This document shows, in pieces, positions 25,230 to 34,362 of a DNA stretch of 64,000 nucleotides. The number at the start of each line of letters is the position of its first letter. Within the stretch, counting starts at the first letter, position 1. The notes under the pieces were generated by a model. It did no database searches. It saw only the letters and a list, made by a program, of their open reading frames with translations, and was not told where the DNA came from. The stretch spans positions 93,419-157,418 of the forward strand of contig JBKECO010000005.1 of NCBI GenBank assembly GCA_047974745.1, in the 5' to 3' direction. Source of the DNA: JBKECO01 sp047974745. GTDB lineage: Bacteria > Bacillota > Clostridia > Lachnospirales > Lachnospiraceae. Both the position numbers and the translations under genes were made by a program.

Positions 25230-26219
25230 ATGAAAAAAATGAGAACGATACTTATGGGTCCTCTTATATTGTTGCTGGTGTTGCTCTCGTCAGGGTGTTC
25301 CGAAGAGGAAGACACAGGAACTTATAAAGTAAATTACTTGAATAAGGACATGACGAAAATCGTCAGCCGTGGCTATACCCCCCAGGCAGAAGATGGTGAC
25401 ACAGATGCCCTTGTGAAGGAGCTTCTGGATATCATGTCAACAGATTCCGGTGATATCGAGTACAAAAGAGCAATCCCGTCCACTGTGGATCTGAACAGTT
25501 ATGAACTGGAAGAAAATGGGACACTTACCTTGTTTTTTGGCCAAAATTACTATACCATGAATTCCACAACTGAGGTATTGTCAAGGGCAGCAATCGTACG
25601 AACCCTTTCTCAGGTCGAAGGAATAGAAGGGCTGCAGTTCTATGCCGGAGATCAGCCCCTTAATGATCAAAGTGGACTGCCTGTTGGTATCATGACAAGG
25701 GACAGTTTCATCGAGAATCCCGGAAAACAGATCAATACAATCCAGCAAACAGAACTGGTGCTGTATTTTGCGGATTTAGAGGGGAGTGGCCTTGTAGAAG
25801 AAAGACAGGATGTCCATTACAGCAGTAATATTTCCTTAGAAAAACTGGTCATGGAGCATTTGCTGGAGGGACCGCAAGGAGATATAGGACAAAGTGCGAT
25901 TCCTGCTGGTACAAAGATTTTAAGCATTAACGTACAGGATGGAGTCTGCTATGTTGGTTTGGATAAAACCTTTATAAATAATCAGAACTATGAAATTGAA
26001 GAAGGCGTCGTAATCTATTCGATCGTCAATTCACTTTGTGAACTTCCATCAATATCAAAGGTTCAAATTTCTGTAAATGGAGATACGGATCTGATGTACA
26101 GAGAAAAATTTTCACTTAACGAACTCTATATCAGTGATCCTTCCTATATTAAGAGCATAGAATCTGCAACAATAAAAATCGATGATGTAGAGGTGACCGA
26201 TCTAAATGACAGCGAGTAG
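25230..26219 (+). CDS. GerMN-domain lipoprotein linked to the two-component system
   Basis: 329-residue predicted lipoprotein (lipobox LSSGC, Cys23). Two GerMN-like units are seen. The first (about 55-140) has DTDALVKELLDIM and GTLTLFFGQNYYTM; the second (about 175-295) has TELVLYFADLEG, LEKLVMEHLLEGP, GTKILSINVQDGVCYVGL and VIYSIVNSLCEL. GerMN domains occur in GerM (spore cortex, germination) and in LpqB, the lipoprotein partner of the MtrAB two-component system in Actinobacteria. By analogy it may bind the extracytoplasmic part of the upstream kinase; this is inference. Its 3' end overlaps comEC by 14 bases. Confidence 0.87.
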   Translation: MKKMRTILMGPLILLLVLLSSGCSEEEDTGTYKVNYLNKDMTKIVSRGYTPQAEDGDTDALVKELLDIMSTDSGDIEYKRAIPSTVDLNSYELEENGTLTLFFGQNYYTMNSTTEVLSRAAIVRTLSQVEGIEGLQFYAGDQPLNDQSGLPVGIMTRDSFIENPGKQINTIQQTELVLYFADLEGSGLVEERQDVHYSSNISLEKLVMEHLLEGPQGDIGQSAIPAGTKILSINVQDGVCYVGLDKTFINNQNYEIEEGVVIYSIVNSLCELPSISKVQISVNGDTDLMYREKFSLNELYISDPSYIKSIESATIKIDDVEVTDLNDSE

Positions 26220-28578
26220 AAGACCAGCTGTTTTCCTGGCTCTCTCTTTTCTGCTTGCAACTTTACAAGTGCTATATGATACCTTACTATTTGGGGGGGT
26301 TTTTATAGGATTGTTGTTTTATTCTGTGATAGGGTCAAGGAATTTAAAAATTCGCTCGGATCGAATAAAACAACAGGCATATTGTGTATTGATGTTGGTA
26401 TTGTATCTGGTTGCAGTTATGAACTGCACCAGAGTACAATATCAAAACAATAGGATACAGACTATCCTTTCCAAAATGTCTGATATCAAAGTACAGGGAG
26501 TCGTTTCCAGCAGAGAAGAAAACGGCGATCGATATAAATACTATCTTAAGAACTGCCTGATCTATGGAAATCAGAAGGTTACGTGTAATAAAATTCTATT
26601 ATATCTGGATTCCGGATCCTATTCTTCCGGAGATACACTAATTGTAACAGGAAAAGTAAGCCCATTTCGTGAACCTAGAAATCAGGGGGAAATGAATGAA
26701 GAGCTGTATTATAGAAGTCTCGGAATTTCGTTACGTTGTTTTGGAGAAACCGTTATTAGGCACTCAGGGAAAGTGAATCACTTTAATGAGATGCTTTTTT
26801 CTGTACGCTTACAAATAACTGAAATCATCCATGCATCCTTAGAGAGGGATCAAGCTCAAGTGTTATCTTCCATGTTACTTGGAAATCCAATCAGTGCAGA
26901 TAACGAATTAAAGCTGCTTTTTCAAAAGGCTGGAATATCACATATTCTTGCGATATCTGGGCTGCATCTTTCAATTATTGGAATAGGGGTATTTAAGTTA
27001 TTAAAAAAAAGAGCAGGATTTTTCCTGTCTGTAATCACCACAGTTTCAATTATTTATTGCTATATTCTGCTGACTGGCTTCAAGATTTCAGCACTTCGCG
27101 CAGGAATTATGCTTGCAGTCTATCTGTATTCACAATACCAAGGAAGATCCTACGATCTACTGTCTGCACTGTCATTGGCAATGATCCTTCTGCTATCTGA
27201 AAATCCCTATCTGATACAAAGCTCTGGATTTCTCTTATCAATACTTGCTGTGACAGGAATAGGAACGGCTGGTCTCATGTTCGAGAACATGTCAGGCAAA
27301 GATAACGATCAGGCAGATCTTAATATAACGAAGCATAAAAAAGAGAGGAGATTAAAATTCAAACGAAGTCTCATGACCGGAATATGGATTCAGCTGTTCC
27401 TGCTTCCCTGTCTTTCGTATTTCTATTTCGAGACAGCGGTCTACGCAGTATTGCTGAATCTGATCGTGATTCCCCTCATGGGGGTGCTGATTACTGTTAG
27501 TATAATTGGAGTCACGATCTTGCTTTTGCTCCCAATGCCTAGCAGGGCGATCCTGCTGCCTTCTGCACTGATTCTAGAACTGTTTAAACAGATTGCTGAA
27601 ATTACATCAAAGCTGCCAATGTCCGTGTTGGTGATTGGCAGACCAAATATACCCTCAATTTTGTTCTGGTATGGAGTGCTCCTTTTATTATTTTTGTTTA
27701 TACGCTATCTTTACCAGCCAACATCAGTGCATCGTATTGTATTATTTGCATTCCTGCTTGTGTTTCCAGTGCAGATTTTTTTATTGAGCAGACACACAGA
27801 AGAAATCACACTCCTTGATGTAGGGCAGGGTGATGGGATCTATGTCTCCACAGGAAGCGGAGAGCATGTTATGATCGATGGAGGAAGTACAAGTGAAAAA
27901 AAGGTCGGAACCTATAGGATTCTTCCATTTTTAAAGTCAAGGGGAATCCCTCAAATAGACTATTGGTTCTTATCACATGGTGATGAGGATCATACCAGTG
28001 GCTTTTATGAGATTGCTGGATCTGGATATCCGATCAAGACTGTACTTATCTCAGAGTATATGAAAAAGGATTCGTCCTATGATGATCTGATCACAATCTG
28101 TCAAGCATATAAGATTCAGGTCGTGCAAATGCAATGTGGTTCCAAATTATCCTCAGATCAATGGCAAATGGAAGCCATATTTCCAAATACAGACAGTCAG
28201 GTCAAGGATAGAAATTCAGGGTCGCTGGTTCTGCTGTACGAAGGCATGGGAGTGAAGGCTCTTTTTACAGGAGATATCTCGTCAGCAGAGGAGGAACTGC
28301 TTTTAGATGAAAGGTTTACAGATATCAACATTCTTAAATCCGCCCATCATGGATCCGATACTTCAAATTCAGATGAATTCCTATCCCTTGTTTCACCAGA
28401 TATTACACTGATATCCTGCGGAAAAGATAATCCATACAATCATCCAGGGGCGGGTGCTTTAGAACGTATCGTAACCAATAGCAGCAAGGTGTACAACACT
28501 ATGGAGACGGGACAGATCACAATTCAAAAGGATATGAAAATAGAGATCTTTCTTAAGAAAGATGGCATGGAGGACTAA
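26206..28578 (+). CDS. comEC: DNA uptake channel ComEC/Rec2
   Basis: 790 residues. ComEC forms the membrane channel that brings single-stranded DNA into competent cells. Domains in order: two N-terminal membrane segments, an OB-like DUF4131 region (about 85-190), the competence membrane domain (about 215-505; ISHILAISGLHLSIIG is diagnostic) and a C-terminal metallo-beta-lactamase domain (about 530-770) with LLDVGQGDGIYV, HGDEDHTSG and SAHHGSD, which may act as the nuclease for the degraded strand. The start overlaps the previous gene, implying coupling. comEA is in the same transcription direction but separated by three signalling genes. Confidence 0.94.
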   Translation: MTASRRPAVFLALSFLLATLQVLYDTLLFGGVFIGLLFYSVIGSRNLKIRSDRIKQQAYCVLMLVLYLVAVMNCTRVQYQNNRIQTILSKMSDIKVQGVVSSREENGDRYKYYLKNCLIYGNQKVTCNKILLYLDSGSYSSGDTLIVTGKVSPFREPRNQGEMNEELYYRSLGISLRCFGETVIRHSGKVNHFNEMLFSVRLQITEIIHASLERDQAQVLSSMLLGNPISADNELKLLFQKAGISHILAISGLHLSIIGIGVFKLLKKRAGFFLSVITTVSIIYCYILLTGFKISALRAGIMLAVYLYSQYQGRSYDLLSALSLAMILLLSENPYLIQSSGFLLSILAVTGIGTAGLMFENMSGKDNDQADLNITKHKKERRLKFKRSLMTGIWIQLFLLPCLSYFYFETAVYAVLLNLIVIPLMGVLITVSIIGVTILLLLPMPSRAILLPSALILELFKQIAEITSKLPMSVLVIGRPNIPSILFWYGVLLLLFLFIRYLYQPTSVHRIVLFAFLLVFPVQIFLLSRHTEEITLLDVGQGDGIYVSTGSGEHVMIDGGSTSEKKVGTYRILPFLKSRGIPQIDYWFLSHGDEDHTSGFYEIAGSGYPIKTVLISEYMKKDSSYDDLITICQAYKIQVVQMQCGSKLSSDQWQMEAIFPNTDSQVKDRNSGSLVLLYEGMGVKALFTGDISSAEEELLLDERFTDINILKSAHHGSDTSNSDEFLSLVSPDITLISCGKDNPYNHPGAGALERIVTNSSKVYNTMETGQITIQKDMKIEIFLKKDGMED

Positions 28579-28579
28579 A

Positions 28580-28645
28580 ATGGAATTGACTTATTTTGAA
28601 AAATCGGTAAGAATAAATCATATGCAAATGACAAAGTTGGGATGA
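28580..28645 (+). CDS. Possible 21-residue ORF between comEC and holA
   Basis: ATG at 28580 begins one base after the comEC stop, preceded by GGAGGA at a good distance, and reads 21 codons to TGA (28643-28645), 7 bases before the holA start. The peptide resembles nothing I know. Because holA itself has only a weak ribosome site, this ORF may serve to couple its translation. It could equally be chance. Confidence 0.3.
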   Translation: MELTYFEKSVRINHMQMTKLG

Positions 28646-28652
28646 TGATGAA

Positions 28653-29633
28653 ATGAAAACAATAGATGAAGATATTAAAAAAAATGAATTTCGGAAGTGC
28701 TATTTATTTTTTGGTGAAGAAGATTATTTGAAAAAGCAATATAAGGAAAAGCTGCTTGCAGCACTGATCGATAGAAAGGACAACATGAATTTTACGACCT
28801 TTCAGGGAAAGAACAGCTCTGCCAATTCAATGATCGATCTATCAGAGACCATGCCGTTCTTAAGTGAACGACGTGTCATATTAGTTGAGGACAGTGGATT
28901 TTTCAAGAGTTCCAATGATGAGCTGGCTCAGTATCTTGGGTCGGTTCCTGATACATCCTGCCTGCTTTTTGTTGAAACCGAAATTGACAAGCGAACGAAA
29001 ACATACAAAGCCGTAAGAAATCATGGAGCAGTCGTAGAATTTGCAAGACAGGATGAGACAATTTTAATAAAATGGATCTTGAGCAAAATAAAACGGGAGA
29101 AAAAGAACATCTCGGAAGCTGCGATCCAGCTATTTTTATCGAGAACTGGTTCGGACATGAGTAATATCGACCGTGAGCTTGAGAAACTGTTCTGCTATAC
29201 ATTAAATAAAGATGTGATTGGACTGTCAGATGTTGCTGAAATTACAACAGAACGCATTCAGAATAAGATTTTTGATATGGTTGATGCCCTTGCTGTACAT
29301 AATAAAAATCTTGCACTGAATTTATATTACGATCTCTTGTCTCTGAAGGAGCCACCAATGAGGATCTTATTTCTGATCACGAGGCAGTTTCGATTACTGG
29401 CACTCGTCAAGGAAATGGGGTTGCAGCAAAGATCGAATGCCAAAGCAGCAAAAGCGGCTGGAGTTCCGGAATTTGCGATTCGTAAATTACAGATTCAGGC
29501 AAAAAACTATTCCAAAACAGAGATTCTCCAGATTTTATCAGACAGCATTGATGTGGAAGAAGCAGTAAAAACAGGAAAGCTGGATGAAAAAATGGCTGTA
29601 GAAATACTTTTAATCAAGTATGGAAAATCCTGA
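28653..29633 (+). CDS. holA: DNA polymerase III subunit delta
   Basis: 326-residue clamp-loader delta subunit, which opens the beta clamp during replication. The N-terminal segment KCYLFFGEEDYLKKQY, TMPFLSERRVILVE and CLLFVETEIDKR (about residues 110) and the C-terminal collar helices with MRILFLITRQFRLL are typical. No Walker A is expected in delta and none is seen. In Firmicutes holA commonly follows comEC and precedes rpsT, as here. The ribosome site (GGGATGATGATGAA) is weak. Confidence 0.93.
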   Translation: MKTIDEDIKKNEFRKCYLFFGEEDYLKKQYKEKLLAALIDRKDNMNFTTFQGKNSSANSMIDLSETMPFLSERRVILVEDSGFFKSSNDELAQYLGSVPDTSCLLFVETEIDKRTKTYKAVRNHGAVVEFARQDETILIKWILSKIKREKKNISEAAIQLFLSRTGSDMSNIDRELEKLFCYTLNKDVIGLSDVAEITTERIQNKIFDMVDALAVHNKNLALNLYYDLLSLKEPPMRILFLITRQFRLLALVKEMGLQQRSNAKAAKAAGVPEFAIRKLQIQAKNYSKTEILQILSDSIDVEEAVKTGKLDEKMAVEILLIKYGKS

Positions 29634-29637
29634 CAAA

Positions 29638-29669
29638 AAAAAGAATCCGATGACGGTCGGATTCTTTTT
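29638..29669. terminator. Bidirectional terminator between holA and rpsT
   Basis: Perfect 13-bp stem (29638-29650 with 29657-29669), 6-base loop, with A-run on one side and T-run on the other, between convergent stops. Confidence 0.9.
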
Positions 29670-29674
29670 GCTGA

Positions 29675-29935
29675 TTAAAGTGCGTTAACAGCTTTTGTTA
29701 AACGGGATACTTTTCTTGCAGCATTGTTTTTGTGATAGATACCTTTGTTCGAAGCTTTTGTGATCAAGGAGATCGCATCTGTTAAAGCAGATGTAGCTTC
29801 TTCTTTATTTTCTGCAACAATAGCAGCATCAACTTTCTTTATTGCTGTTTTTACTTCAGACTTAATGGACTTGTTTCTTTCAGTCTTAGTCTTTGTTACT
29901 AAAATTCTTTTCTTAGCAGATTTAATGTTAGCCAA
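29675..29935 (-). CDS. rpsT: Ribosomal protein S20
   Basis: 86-residue small-subunit protein that binds 16S rRNA. ANIKSAKKRI at the N-terminus, an Ala/Lys-rich helical body and IHKNNAARKVSRL-like C-terminal region (YHKNNAARKVSRLTKAV) fit S20. The start is a TTG at 29935: the SD GGAGG lies 8 bases upstream, and any earlier codon in this frame would be inside the SD itself. TTG starts in rpsT are also known in enteric bacteria, where they help keep expression in check. It has its own promoter and is convergent with holA. Confidence 0.95.
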   Translation of the reverse strand: MANIKSAKKRILVTKTKTERNKSIKSEVKTAIKKVDAAIVAENKEEATSALTDAISLITKASNKGIYHKNNAARKVSRLTKAVNAL

Positions 29936-30026
29936 CCTGTACACCTCCAATTTTGGGATTGTTCTCGTTCATGATTGTTGTCATTAAAGCCGGACACGGA
30001 CGTTCTAATGCAAACATACAAATGAT

Positions 30027-30055
30027 ATTTTAGGCTAAAGAGGTGTGATTGTCAA
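30027..30055 (-). promoter_or_regulatory. rpsT promoter
   Basis: Minus strand: exact TTGACA (30055-30050), 17-base spacer, TAAAAT (30032-30027). It gives a leader of about 85 bases. Confidence 0.75.
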
Positions 30056-30095
30056 TAGGAATCCGCTTATTTATCAATGGAAATCCTTTTTTTTC

Positions 30096-30124
30096 TTGCG
30101 CATTCAATAAAAACTCCGTATAAT
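30096..30124 (+). promoter_or_regulatory. lepA promoter
   Basis: TTGCGC (30096-30101), 17-base spacer, exact TATAAT (30119-30124), 38 bases before the start codon. Confidence 0.6.
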
Positions 30125-30162
30125 ATTTTAGAATGTAGTAAATTATGAATAGGAGGACGGCA

Positions 30163-31974
30163 ATGTCTTTTGATCAAAGGAAAATCAGAAATTTCTGTAT
30201 TATTGCTCATATCGATCACGGCAAGTCTACACTGGCCGATCGAATTATAGAGAAAACAGGATTACTGACAAGTCGAGAGATGCAGGCTCAGATCCTGGAC
30301 AATATGGAACTCGAGCGTGAGCGTGGGATCACGATTAAATCTCAGGCGGTCAGAATCATATATAAAGCGGATAATGGCGAAGAATACATCTTTAACCTGA
30401 TCGATACACCGGGCCATGTGGATTTCAATTATGAAGTTTCAAGAAGCCTTGCTGCTTGTGATGGTGCGATTTTAGTGGTTGATGCAGCACAGGGAGTAGA
30501 AGCACAGACACTTGCAAACGTATACCTTGCATTGGATCATGATCTAGATGTAATGCCGGTGATCAATAAGATCGATCTGCCAAGTGCACGACCAGAAGAA
30601 GTCAAAGAAGAAATCGAAGACATGATCGGAATCGATGCTTCGGATGCGCCACTCATTTCAGCAAAGACGGGTCAGAATATTGAAGAAGTCCTAGAGCAGA
30701 TCGTTCAAAAAATACCTGCACCAAATGGAGATGCTTTAGCACCACTTCAGGCATTGATCTTTGATGCTGTCTATGATTCCTACAAAGGAGTGATCGTATT
30801 CTGCAGATTTATGGAGGGTACATTACGTCCGGGTATGAAGATCAAAATGATGGCTACCGGTGCGAGCGCAGAGGTAGTGGAAGTGGGATATTTCGGTCCT
30901 GGTCAGTTCATTCCCTGTGAAGAACTTTCTGCGGGAATGGTCGGATATTTTACAGCCAGTATAAAGAATGTACGGGATACGAGAATTGGTGATACGGTAA
31001 CGGACGCAAAAAATCCATGCGAGAAGGCTCTCCCGGGATATAAAAAGGTAAATCCGATGGTCTACTGTGGACTTTACCCAGCAGATAGTGCGAAATACCC
31101 AGATCTAAGAGATGCTTTGGAGAAACTGCAGATCAATGATGCGTCATTACAATATGAGCCGGAGACTTCCCTTGCTTTGGGCTTTGGTTTCCGATGTGGT
31201 TTTTTAGGACTTCTTCATCTAGAAATCATTCAAGAACGTTTGGAGCGAGAGTTCAATTTAGATCTTGTCACCACGGCTCCAGGAGTAATTTACAAAGTTT
31301 ACAAGACCAATGGCGAGATGATTGCACTGACGAATCCATCCAATCTTCCGGATCCTTCGGAAATCGATTATATGGAAGAACCTATGGTCTCTGCTGAAAT
31401 CATGGTACGAACTGAATATGTGGGAGCCATCATGACACTATGTCAGGAACGAAGGGGAATCTATCTGAGCATGGATTATGTAGAAGCCACGAGAGCACTG
31501 ATCAAGTACGAACTTCCATTAAATGAAATTATCTATGATTTTTTTGATGCACTGAAATCCAGATCAAGAGGGTATGCATCCTTTGACTATGAGCTAAAAG
31601 GCTATGTGCGTTCCGAACTAGTCAAGCTGGATATACTTATTAATAAAGAAATGGTAGATGCCCTGTCCTTTATTGTATTTAGAGACAGTGCCTATGAGCG
31701 CGGCAGAAAAATGTGTGAAAAGTTGAAAGAAGAAATTCCAAGACATTTATTTGAAATTCCGATCCAGGCAGCCGTTGGAGGTAAGGTCATTGCGAGAGAA
31801 ACTGTGAAGGCTATGAGAAAGGATGTTCTTGCTAAGTGCTACGGTGGTGATATTTCCCGAAAACGAAAGCTTCTTGAAAAGCAAAAAGAAGGAAAGAAAA
31901 GAATGCGCCAGGTAGGAAGTGTAGAAATTCCACAGGAAGCTTTTATGAGTGTACTAAAGCTGGATGAGGATTAA
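30163..31974 (+). CDS. lepA: Elongation factor 4 (LepA)
   Basis: 603-residue translational GTPase that acts on the ribosome in back-translocation or initiation/biogenesis. G motifs: G1 AHIDHGKST (15-23), G2 ERGITIKSQ, G3 DTPGHVDF, G4 NKIDLP. Domain II, EF-G-like domains III and V, and the LepA-specific C-terminal domain (YELKGYVRSELVKLDILIN, and the Lys/Arg-rich KKRMRQVGSVEIP tail) are complete. ATG 30163 follows AGGAGG; an ATG six codons earlier overlaps that site. hemW starts one base after its stop, a common pairing in Firmicutes (lepA-hemW-hrcA). Confidence 0.97.
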   Translation: MSFDQRKIRNFCIIAHIDHGKSTLADRIIEKTGLLTSREMQAQILDNMELERERGITIKSQAVRIIYKADNGEEYIFNLIDTPGHVDFNYEVSRSLAACDGAILVVDAAQGVEAQTLANVYLALDHDLDVMPVINKIDLPSARPEEVKEEIEDMIGIDASDAPLISAKTGQNIEEVLEQIVQKIPAPNGDALAPLQALIFDAVYDSYKGVIVFCRFMEGTLRPGMKIKMMATGASAEVVEVGYFGPGQFIPCEELSAGMVGYFTASIKNVRDTRIGDTVTDAKNPCEKALPGYKKVNPMVYCGLYPADSAKYPDLRDALEKLQINDASLQYEPETSLALGFGFRCGFLGLLHLEIIQERLEREFNLDLVTTAPGVIYKVYKTNGEMIALTNPSNLPDPSEIDYMEEPMVSAEIMVRTEYVGAIMTLCQERRGIYLSMDYVEATRALIKYELPLNEIIYDFFDALKSRSRGYASFDYELKGYVRSELVKLDILINKEMVDALSFIVFRDSAYERGRKMCEKLKEEIPRHLFEIPIQAAVGGKVIARETVKAMRKDVLAKCYGGDISRKRKLLEKQKEGKKRMRQVGSVEIPQEAFMSVLKLDED

Positions 31975-31975
31975 A

Positions 31976-33142
31976 ATGAAAGACCTTGAACTATATATTC
32001 ATATTCCGTTCTGTAAACAAAAATGCGATTACTGCGATTTTTTGTCTGCTGTGGCAGACAAGGAATCGCAGTCTGCGTATATAGAAGCCTTGATTCGTGA
32101 AATCGCATTTTATGGACGAACCTGTGCAGAACAATATCTTATAACTTCCATCTTTATTGGCGGAGGCACACCATCACTGATTGAGACTAAGTGGATGCGA
32201 ACGCTACTGAAAGCACTGTCGTCGAGCTTTGCTCTGGCAGAGGATCTGGAGTTTACAATCGAATGTAATCCGGTAACGCTGACTCGTGACAAATTGACAA
32301 CGTATAAGGAGTTTGGAATCGACCGGCTCAGCATTGGTCTGCAGTCAGTCAATAATAAGGAACTTAAGCTGTTGGGGAGAATACATACCTACGAAGAATT
32401 TCTCGAATCCTACGAATTAGCAAGATCAGTGGGATTTAGCAATATCAATATAGATCTCATCAGTAGTATCCCTGGACAGACTGCAGAAAGTTTTACACGA
32501 ACCCTTGAGAAAACGATACAGTTAAGTCCGGAACATATTTCGGCATATTCTCTGATCATTGAGCCGGGAACACCTTTTTTTGATCGCTATGCACTGGATG
32601 TCAAACTTCTTGAGCAAGGGAAGGAACCGAAATTTCTGCCGGATGAAGATACAGAATATTCAATTGGAAAGCTGACTAATGAAATTCTGATAAACAACGG
32701 CTATGAGAGGTATGAGATATCTAACTATGCAAAAAAAGGATATTCCTGCCGGCATAATATTGGTTATTGGAAAAGGAACGAATATCTTGGACTGGGACTG
32801 GGGGCATCCTCACTTATGAATGAACAGAGATCATCAAATACCAGATCAATGTTAAACTATCTTCGATCCAGTCCATCTGTCTTAAGAGAAACCACCTTCG
32901 CATTAGGACGAAAGGAACAAATGGAAGAGTTCTTGTTCCTGGGTCTTCGGATGACAAATGGAATCTCACGAAGTGCATTCTATGAGAAATTCGGGATTGT
33001 GATCGAACAGATCTATGGGGAGCAGATTCAAAAAATGATAAGAGAGGAAATGCTTCTGGTGACCAGGGCAAGAGTGATGCTGACCGAGAAAGGTCTTGAT
33101 CTGTCCAACTATGTTCTGACAGGGTTCTTAATAGAATCCTAG
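31976..33142 (+). CDS. hemW: Radical SAM heme chaperone HemW
   Basis: 388-residue HemN-like protein. The radical SAM [4Fe-4S] site is HIPFCKQKCDYCDF with Cys13, Cys17 and Cys20 (CxxxCxxC); GGGTPSL is the glycine-rich SAM loop. It lacks the extra N-terminal region of true coproporphyrinogen dehydrogenase HemN, so heme delivery rather than heme synthesis is the better call; many earlier annotations say coproporphyrinogen oxidase. The ATG at 31976 uses a GAGG site inside the end of lepA. It precedes the hrcA promoter. Confidence 0.94.
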   Translation: MKDLELYIHIPFCKQKCDYCDFLSAVADKESQSAYIEALIREIAFYGRTCAEQYLITSIFIGGGTPSLIETKWMRTLLKALSSSFALAEDLEFTIECNPVTLTRDKLTTYKEFGIDRLSIGLQSVNNKELKLLGRIHTYEEFLESYELARSVGFSNINIDLISSIPGQTAESFTRTLEKTIQLSPEHISAYSLIIEPGTPFFDRYALDVKLLEQGKEPKFLPDEDTEYSIGKLTNEILINNGYERYEISNYAKKGYSCRHNIGYWKRNEYLGLGLGASSLMNEQRSSNTRSMLNYLRSSPSVLRETTFALGRKEQMEEFLFLGLRMTNGISRSAFYEKFGIVIEQIYGEQIQKMIREEMLLVTRARVMLTEKGLDLSNYVLTGFLIES

Positions 33143-33204
33143 AGTGTGAACCCCTTAGGACACAAAAAATTCAAACTTTGAATTCTGTTTTTGTAAAATA
33201 GGTG

Positions 33205-33233
33205 TTGACAAAGAAAACTACAGGTGATAAATT
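33205..33233 (+). promoter_or_regulatory. hrcA-grpE-dnaK-dnaJ promoter
   Basis: Exact TTGACA (33205-33210), 17-base spacer, TAAATT (33228-33233). The CIRCE element starts 13 bases after the -10 box, covering the transcription start. Confidence 0.78.
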
Positions 33234-33246
33234 AAGTACATGGATA

Positions 33247-33273
33247 TTAGCACTCCAATCAAATGAGTGCTAA
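33247..33273 (+). promoter_or_regulatory. CIRCE operator of the hrcA operon
   Basis: Perfect TTAGCACTC-N9-GAGTGCTAA (arms 33247-33255 and 33265-33273), in the 5' leader just downstream of the -10 box; the classic HrcA repressor site. Confidence 0.97.
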
Positions 33274-33295
33274 CAAACAGAGCAGAGGAGCCAGA

Positions 33296-34336
33296 ATGGA
33301 AGAATTAGATGGAAGAAAAGTGAAAATTCTTGAAGCAATCATCCAGACATATCTTGAGACTGGTGAACCGGTGGGTTCTAGAACGATATCAAAGTTCTCT
33401 GATTTGAACCTGAGCTCTGCGACGATCCGTAATGAAATGTCCGACCTGGAGGAATTAGGATATATCATGCAGCCACATACTTCTGCTGGAAGGATTCCTT
33501 CTGACAGGGGGTATCGCTTTTATGTGGATCACCTCGTCACGAAGAAAAACAGTGAAATTTCGGAGATGAAGGAATTTGTGATCGAGCATACAGAGCGAAT
33601 GGAGCAGCTTCTCCAGAAGGTGGCAAAGGTTCTGGCACAGACAACGAATTACGCCACCATGATCACTTCACCGATGTACAACAAGAAGAAGGTGAAATTT
33701 ATTCAGTTGTCTCAGGTAGACAGCAGCCAACTGCTTGCAGTTGTAGTAATGGAAGGGAATCTCGTAAAGAATAAAATAATAGCAACAGAGGATTCTTTGG
33801 ACAGTGAGACACTGTTAAAACTGAATTTCATTTTAAATTCCACATTGAACGGGTTGACTGTCCCGGAGATAAATTTGGGTATCATCAGTAAACTGAAGGA
33901 ACAGGCAGGCGAGCATGACTGTGTTGTAGATGTGGTGTTAAAGGCTGTATCGGAGACGATCAGTAAAGAAGAACTTGAAATCTACACGAGTGGAGCAACC
34001 AACATATTCAGATACCCTGAACTAAGCGACTCGGAAAAAGCAAGCGAACTGATCTATACACTGGAAGAAAAACAACAGCTTGCATCTCTAGTCTCTGACA
34101 GTCTGAGTGATGATGGACAGACAGGAATTCAGGTCTATATTGGAACAGAGAGTCCGATCCAGACTATGAAGGACTGCAGTGTAGTCACTGCGACATATGA
34201 ACTCGGTGATGGAGTAAAAGGTACCGTTGGTATCATCGGTCCCAAAAGAATGGATTATGAGAAGGTAATGGATAATCTGAAGGAACTCACAAATCAGTTG
34301 GATGGTATATTTAAGAATTCAACAGATGATACATAG
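33296..34336 (+). CDS. hrcA: Heat-inducible transcription repressor HrcA
   Basis: 346-residue repressor that binds CIRCE and is kept active by GroEL. The N-terminal winged helix (about 1-75) reads VKILEAIIQTYLETGEPVG and LSSATIRNEMSDLEELG; the GAF-like middle and C-terminal dimerisation regions end in GVKGTVGIIGPKRMDYEKV. ATG 33296 follows GAGGAG; an earlier in-frame ATG lies inside the CIRCE element and is rejected. It is autoregulated by the CIRCE just upstream and should also control htpG at 6185. Confidence 0.96.
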   Translation: MEELDGRKVKILEAIIQTYLETGEPVGSRTISKFSDLNLSSATIRNEMSDLEELGYIMQPHTSAGRIPSDRGYRFYVDHLVTKKNSEISEMKEFVIEHTERMEQLLQKVAKVLAQTTNYATMITSPMYNKKKVKFIQLSQVDSSQLLAVVVMEGNLVKNKIIATEDSLDSETLLKLNFILNSTLNGLTVPEINLGIISKLKEQAGEHDCVVDVVLKAVSETISKEELEIYTSGATNIFRYPELSDSEKASELIYTLEEKQQLASLVSDSLSDDGQTGIQVYIGTESPIQTMKDCSVVTATYELGDGVKGTVGIIGPKRMDYEKVMDNLKELTNQLDGIFKNSTDDT

Positions 34337-34362
34337 AAGGTATATAGAAAGGTGGTAGACAG

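Noticed and set aside
29936..29950. Longer S20 start five codons upstream
   Set aside because: Those codons are the Shine-Dalgarno sequence itself.
33168..33184. AATTCAAA-C-TTTGAATT palindrome after hemW
   Set aside because: Short, A/T-only-like arms and a one-base centre; could be a weak terminator, but unsupported.
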